Below are positions 15,498 through 24,514 of a stretch of 64,000 bases of DNA, piece by piece. The notes under the pieces are model-generated. The model was not told the DNA's origin, did no database searches, and saw only the letters and a program-made list of their open reading frames with translations. A program made the translations under genes and the position numbers. The number at the start of each line of letters is the position of its first letter. Within the stretch, counting starts at the first letter, position 1. Source of the DNA: Phascolarctobacterium sp. (lineage in GTDB: Bacteria; Bacillota; Negativicutes; Acidaminococcales; Acidaminococcaceae); contig JAFUKD010000021.1 in the NCBI GenBank assembly GCA_017467905.1, positions 1 through 64,000 of the forward strand, read 5' to 3'.

Positions 15498-17705
15498 ATG
15501 GATAAGAAGATATTGAAAAGGAGCTTGGTACTTAGTGCGTTGATGGCGTTTGTTATTACTGGTAGTGCCATGGCGGGGAATATGGTAGAAAGTAATTTCC
15601 CTGCAACGGGTTCTGCTTCAGGTCAATTGGACTACGCTGAATTTGATTTTACGAAAACATATGACAATATTGTTATTACGAATATTAATAATACGGCAAG
15701 TTCTTCTATAGGTTACTATGGTGTGGCTATGGTTGGTCAAGATGAAAAAGAATTAAATGCAAACGCAAGCATTGTGATTAGTGCTAGTGATATAGGTATT
15801 ACAGCATTGGATGCAGGTAGTGTGCTTACTGTGAGCGCTCCTGAAATATATATTAAGGATATGAAAACAAAACATGGAGGTATTCATTTAGCTAGACAAA
15901 ATTCTAAATTGTACGTTAAAGATTTCACTAAATTCTCTATACAAACTGAATTTAATGAGAGCAATGGTATTAGAGTTCACGAGCCAGGTGCATTAGTGCA
16001 CGCTATTGGTAAGACAGGTAGTTCTATTAAAATAGATGTGGGTTGTAGTGGTGTTGTAATGACGGCACAAGGAACAATAAAACTTTCGGCAGACGAAATT
16101 GATATAACTACTAAAGGGCGTAATACTAGTTCAGAAAAACCTTATAGAGCGAAAGCTGTTGCTAATACTGGTGGTGGAACAATAGATATTTTAGCTGTAA
16201 AGAAAATTAACCTTACTAATACTAGAAACGAAGCGGGAAAACCTAGAGATGTGGTGTATGCTGACAAAGGCGTCATAAATATTGGTACTGTTGATGGCAT
16301 TAATAATAAAGCTGATGTAATAGTTACTGGCGATGTAAAGGCAAAAGATAACGGCAAAATTAATTTAAATTTGGAAACAGCTAAATCTGTTTTAAACGGG
16401 ACTGTTAAAGATGAAAACATTACAGGCGAAGGCAATGGTACTAATCTTACATTAAGTAACGGTGCAATATGGAATAACTCTGGGGAAAGTAATGTTACTT
16501 TTCTTGACTTGAATGGTGGTATAGTTAAACAAAGTACCGGAGCAGGTGTTGTTGGAGTTGGAACCCTTTCTGGTAATGGTACTTTTGAAGTAGCAGATGG
16601 TACTGCTAAACAGATGGTTGTTCAGAAGAAAGAAGAAGGGGCTGAACTTACTGTTTCTACCAGTGATGAAGATACAAGCTTAAAAGACTTGACTGATGTT
16701 GCTATTATGTCAACGTCTACAGAGGAAGACTTAGTGGTTGCTGCTGATTATGTTGAAAAAACTGGTGGTTCTATTTATGAAAAAATAAGTGCTGCTGTAA
16801 ATGAAGATGGTTCCCTTGGTGAAACCACCAAAGTTGTAGATGCTGGTAACCTTGCTGCTAACGATATGGCTGCAATTGCTTTAATGTCTTGGCGTGCGGA
16901 AATGAACGATATGAATAAGCGTATGGGTGAATTGCGTAATGCTAATGGTGACCTTGGTGTTTGGGTTCGTATGGTTCGTGGTGAGTCTGAATATAATAGC
17001 GTAAAAAATCAATATAACCAATATCATTTAGGCTATGATGAAAAGCTTAGTGTTGATAAACGTTGGACTGTTGGTGCTGCACTTAGCTATACTGACGCTG
17101 AAAACAGCTTTGCACAAGGTAATGGCGAAAGCACTAACAAAGCATTATCTATTTATGGTAGCAAACTGAATGATGACGGTACTTTCATTGACTTGATTGC
17201 TAAGTACGCTCGTCTTGAAAACGAATTTGATATTGTTAGCGGTATGGGCGATGCTGATTACAGTACCAACGGCTATAGCTTTAGTGCAGAATTTGGTAAA
17301 CGCATTCAACAAGGTAAAGGCTTGTGGATTGAACCGCAAGTTGAACTGACTTATGGTAAAGTATCTGCTGTTGACTATGTAACCGCAAATGGTGTTAACG
17401 TAGCACAGGATGGTATGGAATCTTTGGTTGGTCGCATTGGCTTTAGCCTTGGCAAAGACATTGAAAAAGGTAATGTATATGCTCGTGCTTCTTACTTGTA
17501 TGATTTTGACGGCGAAACTAAAGCAACCTTGGACAATGACGCTGTTCTTACAAATGATCTTGGTGGTGACTGGTGGGAAGTTGGCGTAGGTGCTAACATT
17601 AATTTGTCTAAAGCAACCTATATCTACGCTGATGTTGAAAAGACTTTTGGCGGCGAAGCAGATACCAACTGGCAATGGAACTTGGGCGTACGTTATTCCT
17701 TCTAA
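15498..17705 (+). CDS. Classical (type Va) autotransporter
   Basis: 735-aa outer-membrane autotransporter. The signal peptide ends at SAMA (about 26) and shares the pattern LVLxALMxFVITG with both trimeric adhesins. Residues 27 to about 465 form the passenger, rich in beta-helix-like strands (NGIRVHEPGALVHAIG, NLTLSNGAIWNN). A linker helix (about 450-485) precedes the 12-strand beta-barrel (about 485-735: GVWVRMVRGESEY, HLGYDEKL, WTVGAALSYT), ending in the aromatic WNLGVRYSF signature recognised by BamA. GAAAGAGGTG precedes the ATG. The passenger has no visible protease triad, so an adhesin role is the likeliest inference. Confidence 0.9.
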   Translation: MDKKILKRSLVLSALMAFVITGSAMAGNMVESNFPATGSASGQLDYAEFDFTKTYDNIVITNINNTASSSIGYYGVAMVGQDEKELNANASIVISASDIGITALDAGSVLTVSAPEIYIKDMKTKHGGIHLARQNSKLYVKDFTKFSIQTEFNESNGIRVHEPGALVHAIGKTGSSIKIDVGCSGVVMTAQGTIKLSADEIDITTKGRNTSSEKPYRAKAVANTGGGTIDILAVKKINLTNTRNEAGKPRDVVYADKGVINIGTVDGINNKADVIVTGDVKAKDNGKINLNLETAKSVLNGTVKDENITGEGNGTNLTLSNGAIWNNSGESNVTFLDLNGGIVKQSTGAGVVGVGTLSGNGTFEVADGTAKQMVVQKKEEGAELTVSTSDEDTSLKDLTDVAIMSTSTEEDLVVAADYVEKTGGSIYEKISAAVNEDGSLGETTKVVDAGNLAANDMAAIALMSWRAEMNDMNKRMGELRNANGDLGVWVRMVRGESEYNSVKNQYNQYHLGYDEKLSVDKRWTVGAALSYTDAENSFAQGNGESTNKALSIYGSKLNDDGTFIDLIAKYARLENEFDIVSGMGDADYSTNGYSFSAEFGKRIQQGKGLWIEPQVELTYGKVSAVDYVTANGVNVAQDGMESLVGRIGFSLGKDIEKGNVYARASYLYDFDGETKATLDNDAVLTNDLGGDWWEVGVGANINLSKATYIYADVEKTFGGEADTNWQWNLGVRYSF

Positions 17706-17727
17706 TTTGATATTGGATATAAAAATT

Positions 17728-17757
17728 GCGGCTCTGCGATATGCGGAGCCGCTTTTT
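17728..17757 (+). terminator. Terminator after autotransporter
   Basis: GCGGCTCTGC / GCGGAGCCGC followed by TTTTT. Confidence 0.9.
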
Positions 17758-17847
17758 GAACTTTGTGTGTACTTTCTTTAGAATTATTGTAATGAAAGGC
17801 AAGGGCTTGTTATAATATAGGTAATCAATAGAGATTGAGGTGATGTT

Positions 17848-18222
17848 ATGAAATATATTTTGTTGGCAGTATTGGTTATCGGTGGTTTATTTATGTTCAT
17901 GCAACGTGGAGGTGTCAATGAGGTTATGAGTTACGAAGAATTAAAAAATAAATTAGATAGTAAGGCGAACTTTGTTCTGGTGGACGTGCGCACCAAGGAA
18001 GAGTATGATGCAGGGCACATTCCCACTGCCATCTTACTCCCTTATGACGAGGTGAATACCAAGGCAGCAATTGTTCTTCCTGATAAAGAGAAGGAGATTG
18101 TAGTTTATTGCCGTAGCGGTAGGCGCAGTGCTATTGCTAAGAAAGCATTGCTGGAATTAGGCTACACCAATGTTGCAGACTTCGGTGGTATCAACAGATG
18201 GCAGGGCGCACTAGAAAAGTAA
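17848..18222 (+). CDS. Membrane-anchored rhodanese-like protein
   Basis: 124-aa single-domain rhodanese with one N-terminal membrane helix or uncleaved signal (KYILLAVLVIGGLFMFM). The domain runs from about 28 to 124: VLVDVRTKEEYDAGHIPTA is the CH2A motif, VVYCRSGRRS the active-site loop with the sulfur-accepting cysteine, and DFGGINRW the end. Rhodaneses transfer sulfane sulfur; the natural donor and acceptor cannot be inferred. It is flanked by terminators on both sides, so it is monocistronic. The rhodanese domain should face the periplasm. Confidence 0.9.
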   Translation: MKYILLAVLVIGGLFMFMQRGGVNEVMSYEELKNKLDSKANFVLVDVRTKEEYDAGHIPTAILLPYDEVNTKAAIVLPDKEKEIVVYCRSGRRSAIAKKALLELGYTNVADFGGINRWQGALEK

Positions 18223-18252
18223 GTGGTAAAATTTTAATATGACCTAAAAAAT

Positions 18253-18286
18253 AAAAGCTGTACTGCGATTTGCGGTACAGCTTTTG
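18253..18286 (+). terminator. Terminator after rhodanese gene
   Basis: AAAAGCTGTAC / GGTACAGCTTTT with an inner TGC-GATT-TGC loop; T-rich on both strands. Confidence 0.85.
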
Positions 18287-18324
18287 TACAGATAAGTATA
18301 TTAGTAGATGTTAAAAATAATTAG

Positions 18325-18418
18325 AAGTGCTGGGCAGCAAGGTGGAACAATATTGTATGGCGAAGGCGTGCTGCTTGTGCGTCGAGCAATCGCAGTTCCA
18401 CAAAGTTAGGCGATGTTC
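18325..18418 (+). repeat. Structured intergenic repeat, copy 1
   Basis: Core GCGAAGGCGTGCTGCTTGTG and CGTCGAGCAATCG (18360-18393) matches the family. This is the most divergent copy: the closing stem is not well paired. Its end overlaps the stop codon of the convergent EamA gene (18417-18419). Confidence 0.65.
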
Positions 18419-19322
18419 ATTGCGAGCTTTTTGAGGGCATGGGAATCTGCGCCAAGATGATTGCTACAAAAACTAACGCGCAACCCCACAGCTCACGAGT
18501 GGTGAGTACTTGTCCCAAGAGCAACCAGCCGCTGAGCATGGCGAAGACGCTTTCCAGGCTCATAAGCATGGAGGCAATGACGGAGCTGACATGCTTTTGG
18601 CCGATGATTTGCAGGGTGTAACCAACACCGCTACTCATGATGCCTGCGTAGGCAACTGCTTCCCAAGCAAGAGTTAAGTTTTTCCAAGAGGGCGTTTCAA
18701 AAATAAACATCAGGACACCATTTATTAGGGCGCAAACAAAAAGCTGGATAAAGGATAGGCGTACACCGTCCAAGCCTTGGATAACGCTTTCGATGCATAA
18801 GATGTGAATTGTAAAGCAAAAGGCACAGGTCAGAATGAACATATCACCTTTGTTTATGGTGAAGGCTTCGTTGATGCAGATAAAGTACATGCCGACAGTA
18901 GCAATGACTACGCTGAGCCATTGCAGGATGTTGACCTTGTTTTTAAAGAAGAGCATACCTAGAATTGGTACGATGACAATATATAATGAAGTGATGAAGC
19001 CTGCTTTGCCAACAGTTGTGTGCGCCATACCTATTTGCTGGAAAAGGCTGGCAATGGCAAGCGCCACACCACAGATGACGCCACCGCGCAGCAGCTTTTG
19101 ACGAGTGGCTTTGTCTTTCGTTCCCCACAGGCTAAGTGGTTTGCCGGCAAGCTTATCAAAAATAAGAAAGCAGGGCAATAAAAAGAGTGCTGCAAAAAAA
19201 CTACGGGCGCAGTTAAAGGTAAGAGGCTCTAAATATTCTGCACCTACACTTTGGGCGATGAAGGCGGTACCCCAAATGAGGGAACACATGGTCAGCATGA
19301 TGATGCCGCTAAAATTATACAT
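18417..19322 (-). CDS. EamA/DMT-family transporter
   Basis: 301-aa inner-membrane protein with ten predicted helices, two EamA repeats, of the drug/metabolite transporter superfamily, typically exporters of amino acids or small metabolites. Hallmarks are the N-terminal IIMLTMCSLIWGTAFIAQSVG, the FNCARSFFAALFLLP helix, and the second repeat (about 150-300) ending with SLESVFAMLSGWLLLGQ. The start at 19322 is chosen because GGGAGT lies seven bases away; earlier in-frame starts would add a cysteine-rich, non-family N-terminus. Its stop codon lies inside a structured repeat copy. The substrate is unknown. Confidence 0.87.
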   Translation of the reverse strand: MYNFSGIIMLTMCSLIWGTAFIAQSVGAEYLEPLTFNCARSFFAALFLLPCFLIFDKLAGKPLSLWGTKDKATRQKLLRGGVICGVALAIASLFQQIGMAHTTVGKAGFITSLYIVIVPILGMLFFKNKVNILQWLSVVIATVGMYFICINEAFTINKGDMFILTCAFCFTIHILCIESVIQGLDGVRLSFIQLFVCALINGVLMFIFETPSWKNLTLAWEAVAYAGIMSSGVGYTLQIIGQKHVSSVIASMLMSLESVFAMLSGWLLLGQVLTTRELWGCALVFVAIILAQIPMPSKSSQ

Positions 19323-19572
19323 ACGCATACTCCCGAATAAAAAGATTAACAAGAGGTATTGTACCACTTTTTGACGCGAGGGGGAATATGTAGAGGACGT
19401 TTTCTGAAAACAATGGGGACACTGCAAGGACAAAGGGTTTGCTTATTTTTTGAAGTGGTTTGGTTTCGAAATATGCTCTAACGCAAGACTCGATTGTAAA
19501 GTCAAGAGTGATTTTCCTAAGTGTTTTAAGATTTTTTGCAACAGTGCTTACGGTAAAGTTTTTCTAAATTTT

Positions 19573-19619
19573 TACTACATATTGTTCTGCTTCTTATTGA
19601 TATACACGATATATTGTGA
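19573..19619 (+). promoter_or_regulatory. Pair of NrdR boxes in the nrdD promoter
   Basis: Box 1 TACTACATATTGTTCT (19573-19588, degenerate) and box 2 ACACGATATATTGTGA (19604-19619, close to the ACACWATATMTTGTGT consensus) are separated by 15 bp, so their centres are 31 bp apart, as NrdR requires. Box 2 fills the spacer of a promoter TTGATA (19597-19602), 17 bp, TAAAAT (19620-19625). NrdR with ATP/dATP would block transcription of nrdDG. Confidence 0.8.
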
Positions 19620-19704
19620 TAAAATTTTACCAGTGGAAAGCAAGGATAGTTGCTTCGTTTAAGATTTTAGTATTTGTGCAGATTAGGGAGAAGGAGTTTT
19701 AATC

Positions 19705-21831
19705 ATGAAAGTTATTAAGCGCGATGGTACTACCGTTGATTTTGATGGCAGTAAAATTGTTATCGCTATTCAAAAAGCTAACGCTGTTGTTGACGCTCAA
19801 GATAGAATTGATGAAGAGAAAATTCAAGAGATTGCCAGAAACGTTCAAGCTCGCAACAGAATGCGCTTGCTTGTAGAAGACATCCAGGACATTGTTGAAC
19901 ATAGCTTGATGGACGCCGGCAAATTTGAACTGGCAAAGCAGTATATTATTTACCGTTACAAACGTGCTTTGGTGCGTAAGGCTAATACTACTGACGAATC
20001 CATCCTGTCTTTGATTCGCAACAGCAACAAGGATGTAATGGAAGAAAACTCCAATAAAAATGCTGTTATGGCAGCAACTCAACGCGACTTGATTGCCGGC
20101 GAGGTTTCCAAGGATTTGACCAGACGTATCATCCTGCCGGAAAAAATCTCTGTTGCTCATGACGAAGGCGTGCTGCACTTCCATGATGCGGATTATTTTA
20201 TTCAGCCTATTTTTAACTGCTGCCTGATTAATATCAGCGACATGCTTGATAATGGTACGGTTATGAATGGCAAGATGATTGAAAGCCCCAAGAGCTTCCA
20301 AGTTGCCTGCACCGTTATGACCCAAATCATTGCTTCTGTTGCTTCCAGCCAATATGGTGGTCAATCCGTAGATATTTGCCATTTGGGTAAATACCTGCGT
20401 CGTAGCTATGACAAGTTCAAACGCAATATTTTGGAAACTGCCAACGGCAAGCTGGATGAAGAAACTTTAGAAAATTTAGTACAGGAGCGTTTGCGTGCTG
20501 AACTGCAAAGTGGCGTGCAAACCATTCAATATCAAATCAATACCTTGATGACCACCAATGGTCAATCTCCCTTTGTTACCCTGTTCCTGCATTTGAAAGA
20601 GGATGACCCCTATCTGAAAGAAAATGCTATGATTGTGGAAGAGATTTTGCGCCAACGTTTGCAAGGTATCAAAAACGACAAAGGCGTGTATGTTACTCCT
20701 GCCTTCCCCAAACTGGTTTATGTTCTGGATGAAATCAACTGCCTGAAAGGCGGTAAGTACGATTACATTACTCGTTTGGCAGTAAAATGCAGTGCTAAGC
20801 GTATGTATCCTGACTATATCAGCGCTAAGAAAATGCGCGAAAACTACGAGGGCAATGTGTTCTCTCCCATGGGCTGCCGCAGCTTCTTGGCACCTTGGAA
20901 GGATGAAAATGGTAAGTACCAATTTGAAGGACGCTTTAACCAAGGTGTTGTTTCCATCAACCTGCCGCAGATTGGTATTATCTCCGGCAAGGACGAAAAG
21001 AAGTTCTGGGAGCTTTTGGAAGAACGTTTGCAGCTTTGCTACGAAGCCTTGATGTGCCGTCACAATGCTTTGAAGGCTATTCGCAGTGATGTTAGCCCCG
21101 TGCATTGGCAATATGGCGCAATTGCTCGTTTGGGTAAGGGCGAAAGCATTGAAAAGTTCCTTTATGGTGGTTATTCCTCTATTTCCCTGGGTTACATTGG
21201 CTTGTACGAGGTTACTATGGCGGTTAAGGGCTGCAGCCACACCGAACCTGAGGGCAAGGACTTTGCTTTGCGCGTAATGCAACGCTTGCGTGGTGCTTGT
21301 GATAAATGGAAGGCACAAACCAATATTGGCTTTGCTTTGTACGGAACTCCGGCAGAAAGCCTGTGCTACCGCTTCGCACGTATTGATAAGGAACGCTTTG
21401 GTAGCATTGCTGACATTACTGATAAAGGCTATTACACTAACTCTTATCATATTGATGTACGCGAAAACATTGATGCCTTTGAAAAATTCACCTTTGAAAG
21501 CCAATTCCAAAAGATTTCTTCCGGCGGCGCTATCTCTTATGTAGAAATTCCCAATATGCGTCATAACACCGAGGCTTTGGAAGATGTTGTACGCTTTATT
21601 TACGATAACATTCAGTACGCAGAGTTCAATACCAAGTCTGACTACTGCCATGTATGCGGCTTTGATGGAGAGATTATCATCAACGACGAGGGTGAGTGGG
21701 AATGTCCTGCTTGCGGTAACAAGGACCACGCTTTGATGAATGTTACCCGTCGTACCTGCGGTTACTTGGGAGAAAACTTCTGGAACGTAGGCAAGACCAA
21801 GGAAATTAAAGCGCGTGTACTGCATCTGTAA
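19705..21831 (+). CDS. nrdD: Anaerobic ribonucleoside-triphosphate reductase
   Basis: Class III ribonucleotide reductase (708 aa) that makes deoxyribonucleotides without oxygen, using a glycyl radical. Residues 1-95 form the ATP-cone that senses dATP (MKVIKRDGTTVDFDGSKI). The catalytic barrel follows. Near the C-terminus four zinc cysteines (CHVC at about 648-651, CPAC at about 667-670) precede RTCGYLGENFW, with Gly686 as the radical site. nrdG, its activating enzyme, begins 12 bases after the stop. The promoter carries two NrdR boxes, so the operon should be repressed when dNTPs are plentiful. GGGAGAAGGAG precedes the ATG. Confidence 0.98.
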   Translation: MKVIKRDGTTVDFDGSKIVIAIQKANAVVDAQDRIDEEKIQEIARNVQARNRMRLLVEDIQDIVEHSLMDAGKFELAKQYIIYRYKRALVRKANTTDESILSLIRNSNKDVMEENSNKNAVMAATQRDLIAGEVSKDLTRRIILPEKISVAHDEGVLHFHDADYFIQPIFNCCLINISDMLDNGTVMNGKMIESPKSFQVACTVMTQIIASVASSQYGGQSVDICHLGKYLRRSYDKFKRNILETANGKLDEETLENLVQERLRAELQSGVQTIQYQINTLMTTNGQSPFVTLFLHLKEDDPYLKENAMIVEEILRQRLQGIKNDKGVYVTPAFPKLVYVLDEINCLKGGKYDYITRLAVKCSAKRMYPDYISAKKMRENYEGNVFSPMGCRSFLAPWKDENGKYQFEGRFNQGVVSINLPQIGIISGKDEKKFWELLEERLQLCYEALMCRHNALKAIRSDVSPVHWQYGAIARLGKGESIEKFLYGGYSSISLGYIGLYEVTMAVKGCSHTEPEGKDFALRVMQRLRGACDKWKAQTNIGFALYGTPAESLCYRFARIDKERFGSIADITDKGYYTNSYHIDVRENIDAFEKFTFESQFQKISSGGAISYVEIPNMRHNTEALEDVVRFIYDNIQYAEFNTKSDYCHVCGFDGEIIINDEGEWECPACGNKDHALMNVTRRTCGYLGENFWNVGKTKEIKARVLHL

Positions 21832-21843
21832 GAGGTGAGCTGA

Positions 21844-22389
21844 ATGAATTATGCAACCATTAAAAAAATAGATGTAGCTAATGGTCCTGGTGTGCGTGTA
21901 TCCATTTTCGTAAGCGGCTGCACCCACCATTGCAAGGGCTGCTTTAATCCGGAAGCTTGGGACTTTGGTTACGGAGAAGAGTTTACCCCTGCAGTAGAGG
22001 ATGAGATTTTAGAAGCATTGAAGCCTGCCTATGTGAAAGGCTTGTCCCTGCTTGGCGGCGAACCCTTTGAGCCTGCTAATCAGGCTGCGCTCCTACCGCT
22101 GCTTCGTCGCTTCAAGGCGATGTATCCGGAAAAGACCGTGTGGTGCTACAGCGGTTACGATTTTGAAAAGGATATGCTTACCGGCAGCCTTGGTCCTTGG
22201 GAAGTTACCAAGGAAATGCTTTCCTACATTGACGTTTTGGTTGACGGGGAATTTGTTTTGGAATTAAAGAACCCCAACCTACGCTTCCGTGGCAGTGCTA
22301 ATCAACGTGTTATCCGCGTGCAGGAATCCTTGCAGGAAGATAAGGTTGTACTGTGGGATGATAATGAAGGCCTGTTTGAAGGCAGATAA
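21844..22389 (+). CDS. nrdG: Anaerobic ribonucleotide reductase activase
   Basis: Radical-SAM enzyme (181 aa) that installs the glycyl radical on NrdD. The [4Fe-4S] motif is CTHHCKGC with Cys26, Cys30 and Cys33. LLGGEPFEP is the GGE motif that binds the SAM amino group. It lies directly downstream of nrdD in the same operon, after AAGAGGTGAGCTGA. The length is usual for NrdG. A strong terminator follows. Confidence 0.97.
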   Translation: MNYATIKKIDVANGPGVRVSIFVSGCTHHCKGCFNPEAWDFGYGEEFTPAVEDEILEALKPAYVKGLSLLGGEPFEPANQAALLPLLRRFKAMYPEKTVWCYSGYDFEKDMLTGSLGPWEVTKEMLSYIDVLVDGEFVLELKNPNLRFRGSANQRVIRVQESLQEDKVVLWDDNEGLFEGR

Positions 22390-22412
22390 TTTAATAGGTG
22401 TATATAAATAGG

Positions 22413-22442
22413 AAGGAACTCCTTGGCGGGAGTTCCTTTTTT
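22413..22442 (+). terminator. Terminator of nrdDG
   Basis: GGAACTCC-TTGGC-GGGAGTTCC with TTTTTTG. Confidence 0.9.
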
Positions 22443-22448
22443 GTGTCA

Positions 22449-23180
22449 TTATTTGTGAGTATTGGCTTCTTTGTTGTTCGTATCCTTGCTCTTTTTATCG
22501 GGCTTGTTACGTTCCCAAAGGAAAAGTCCCAACAGCATTTGGGCGAAGATGCCGCCTAAAAGGAAGTTGTCTATGAGCAGGAGGACAGTAATGCCCACGC
22601 CAATGAGCATTGTTTCTGTAGAAGAAAGGTTGAAGAAGGAAGTTTCTTCTTCGTTGTAGGTAACATTGTTTAATTGTATGCCTGCCTCTTTGGCAACTGC
22701 GCCTGCGATGGAGGCGTAACCTTGCATGATGCCCTTGCTGTAATTGCCTTGGTCAAAGAAGGGTTGAATGTTTTGGGTTTGAATATTGTACACCAAGCTA
22801 TTGGGCAGCGCTCCCTTTAGTGCATTGCCAACTGCAATGTAGCTTTGCTTTTCTTTTGTAGAAATTACGAGAAGCGCACCATTGTGACTTTCCCTGCTGC
22901 CTAAGTTCCAGGCATCAAGAACAGCGTAGGAATAGGCTTCGATAGGTTGTTTGTCCAGTTCCTTCACTGTCAGTACCACTACCTGCGCCGTAGTTCTGTC
23001 CTGTAATTCCCTGCCAATGTCCAAAATCCTCGCCCTGTCAATGGGGGCAACCACCTCTGCGTAATCCTGCACATACATATCAGCTCCCGCAGGTTTTGGA
23101 GGAATAACAGGATTGGCGTGTGCTGCTGCGACGCATAACACTTGAACTAACAGTAAAAAAGTTAATAATAATTTTTTCAT
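22449..23180 (-). CDS. TPM-domain membrane protein (YgcG-like)
   Basis: 243-aa exported protein with a TPM_phosphatase (PF04536) domain. A signal peptide (KKLLLTFLLLVQVLCVAAAHA) is followed by the TPM domain, about 35-165: VQDYAEVVAPIDRARILDIGREL and NGALLVISTKEKQSYIAVGNALKGALPN are characteristic. One or two membrane helices (about 185-225) come next, then a charged cytoplasmic tail. GGAGCTTATC precedes the ATG at 23180. It lies downstream of a LemA gene on the same strand; LemA and TPM proteins are often paired, with a role in envelope homeostasis still unclear. Confidence 0.88.
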   Translation of the reverse strand: MKKLLLTFLLLVQVLCVAAAHANPVIPPKPAGADMYVQDYAEVVAPIDRARILDIGRELQDRTTAQVVVLTVKELDKQPIEAYSYAVLDAWNLGSRESHNGALLVISTKEKQSYIAVGNALKGALPNSLVYNIQTQNIQPFFDQGNYSKGIMQGYASIAGAVAKEAGIQLNNVTYNEEETSFFNLSSTETMLIGVGITVLLLIDNFLLGGIFAQMLLGLFLWERNKPDKKSKDTNNKEANTHK

Positions 23181-23281
23181 GATAAGCTCCGTGACCAATT
23201 TAATTACTCTTAAGCAACATCAGGGAATTTTTAAAAATTTTCCGTTGCGGAGAGTATTAAATTTGTTCTTATAACCTTTAC

Positions 23282-23836
23282 TTAGTAATTGATCTCCGGC
23301 AAATTTTGAGACCCTGCAACCTCTTTGAAATACTCCTTGTTATAATAGCCAAGAGGACCGGCGAAAATAGAATCCGGCAGAGATTTAATGCTGGTGTTCA
23401 TCTTTTGTACATATGCATTGTAATCCATACGGCTGGCTGCCAAAAGATTGTTGGCCTTTATCAATTCTTCGCGAGCTGCGGTGAAGGCTTCGTTGGCTTT
23501 AAGTTCAGGATAGGTTTCTGCTAAAGCTAACAGCTTGTCAACAGAAGCATCCAGCTCCTTGTTGGCAGCCTGCAGTTCTGCAACGGTCTTGGCTTCTGCC
23601 AATTTGGTACGAGCCTCTGTGATTTGGGCAAAGAGCGCTTCCTCGTGGGCAGCATAGTCTTTGACGGAATCAGTTAGCTGTGGAATGAGCTCACTTTTTT
23701 CGTGGAGCTGCACCTCTATTTGTGCAAGCTTGCCGTCTACGGCTTCGTTAAGGGTGAGCAGACGATTGTAACTGTTATAAGCTGCTCCTGCAATCAAAAG
23801 CAGGATGACTACTATTGCTACATAAATTTTTTTCAT
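23282..23836 (-). CDS. LemA family protein
   Basis: 184-aa LemA-family protein: one N-terminal membrane helix (YVAIVVILLLIAGAAYNSYN) and a helical domain, probably periplasmic. Typical features are NEAVDGKLAQIEVQLHEKSELIPQL, LLALAETYPELKANEAF, and ending FKEVAG. GGAGGTACTTATT precedes the ATG at 23836. The TPM-domain gene follows after about 100 bases, so they probably form an operon. The molecular function of LemA is not established. Confidence 0.9.
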   Translation of the reverse strand: MKKIYVAIVVILLLIAGAAYNSYNRLLTLNEAVDGKLAQIEVQLHEKSELIPQLTDSVKDYAAHEEALFAQITEARTKLAEAKTVAELQAANKELDASVDKLLALAETYPELKANEAFTAAREELIKANNLLAASRMDYNAYVQKMNTSIKSLPDSIFAGPLGYYNKEYFKEVAGSQNLPEINY

Positions 23837-24009
23837 AATAAGTACCTCCATGTGGAATTTGGTTATCCACCTAAATTGTAGAATTCTTGCGGAAGAGAGT
23901 CAAATGACTACGGGGCAGGGGCGTGACGTGGCGGTAAACAGTTTTTGAATTTTACTGCGGAAAAAAGAAGTTCACCTTTTGGTGCGAGGCTTTGTCAAAA
24001 TATTTTCAC

Positions 24010-24038
24010 TTGCGGAAAGTCGAAAAGTCAAATATAAT
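24010..24038 (+). promoter_or_regulatory. ctsR promoter with CtsR-like operator
   Basis: TTGCGG (24010-24015), a 17-bp spacer and a perfect TATAAT (24033-24038). The spacer is AAAGTCGAAAAGTCAAA, close to the CtsR heptad direct repeat (RGTCAAA-NAN-RGTCAAA). Binding there would block RNA polymerase, implying autoregulation of ctsR-clpC. A palindrome, CACCTTTTGGTG, lies upstream at 23973-23984. Confidence 0.75.
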
Positions 24039-24093
24039 AAAGTAAAACGCTATACATTATCAGCTCTTGTGGCAATTTAAGGTGGTATATATT

Positions 24094-24510
24094 ATGAGAA
24101 ATTTAGCAGATGCTATTGAGAATTTTATTATTCAGGAGTTTATGCGCGACAGGGACGATGCCTTGCTGGTGAAGCGTAATGATTTGGCAGAAAAGCTATC
24201 CTGCGCTCCGTCCCAGATAAGCTATGTTTTGAGTACCCGTTTTACACCGGAGCGTGGCTTCATTGTAGAATCACGTCGTGGCAGCGGTGGCTTCGTGCGA
24301 ATTGTGCGCGTTGTTCCCAAGGAGGAGGTTCCAGAAAAGGAACCTACCGCCATGGAATTGGTGCAGCATTTGGCACAAAAGCGAATGATTACCGCAAGGG
24401 AAGCAAGGCTTTTACAATTTCTTTTAGATATTATTGATATTGACGAGGAACAGAAGAAGGTCATTCTGCAGCAAGCAATTGGACAGATGACTGGCAGTGG
24501 CCAGGGGTGA
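24094..24510 (+). CDS. ctsR: Transcriptional repressor CtsR
   Basis: 138-aa class III heat-shock repressor. The N-terminal winged helix-turn-helix covers about 1-70: NLADAIENFIIQ, then CAPSQISYVLSTRFTPERGF, and the beta-wing RRGSGGFVRIVRV. The C-terminal dimerisation domain has ITAREARLLQF. The start at 24094 follows AAGGTGG; upstream in-frame starts lack a site. A CtsR-like operator lies inside its promoter. clpC follows after only four bases; mcsA and mcsB, usually between them in Bacillus, are absent, so the release mechanism (McsB-dependent in Bacillus) must differ or act from elsewhere. Confidence 0.96.
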   Translation: MRNLADAIENFIIQEFMRDRDDALLVKRNDLAEKLSCAPSQISYVLSTRFTPERGFIVESRRGSGGFVRIVRVVPKEEVPEKEPTAMELVQHLAQKRMITAREARLLQFLLDIIDIDEEQKKVILQQAIGQMTGSGQG

Positions 24511-24514
24511 AGAT

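Noticed and set aside
20476-21930. A 484-codon minus-strand frame opposite nrdD
   Set aside because: nrdD is unmistakable on the plus strand; the opposite frame lacks domain features and a ribosome site.
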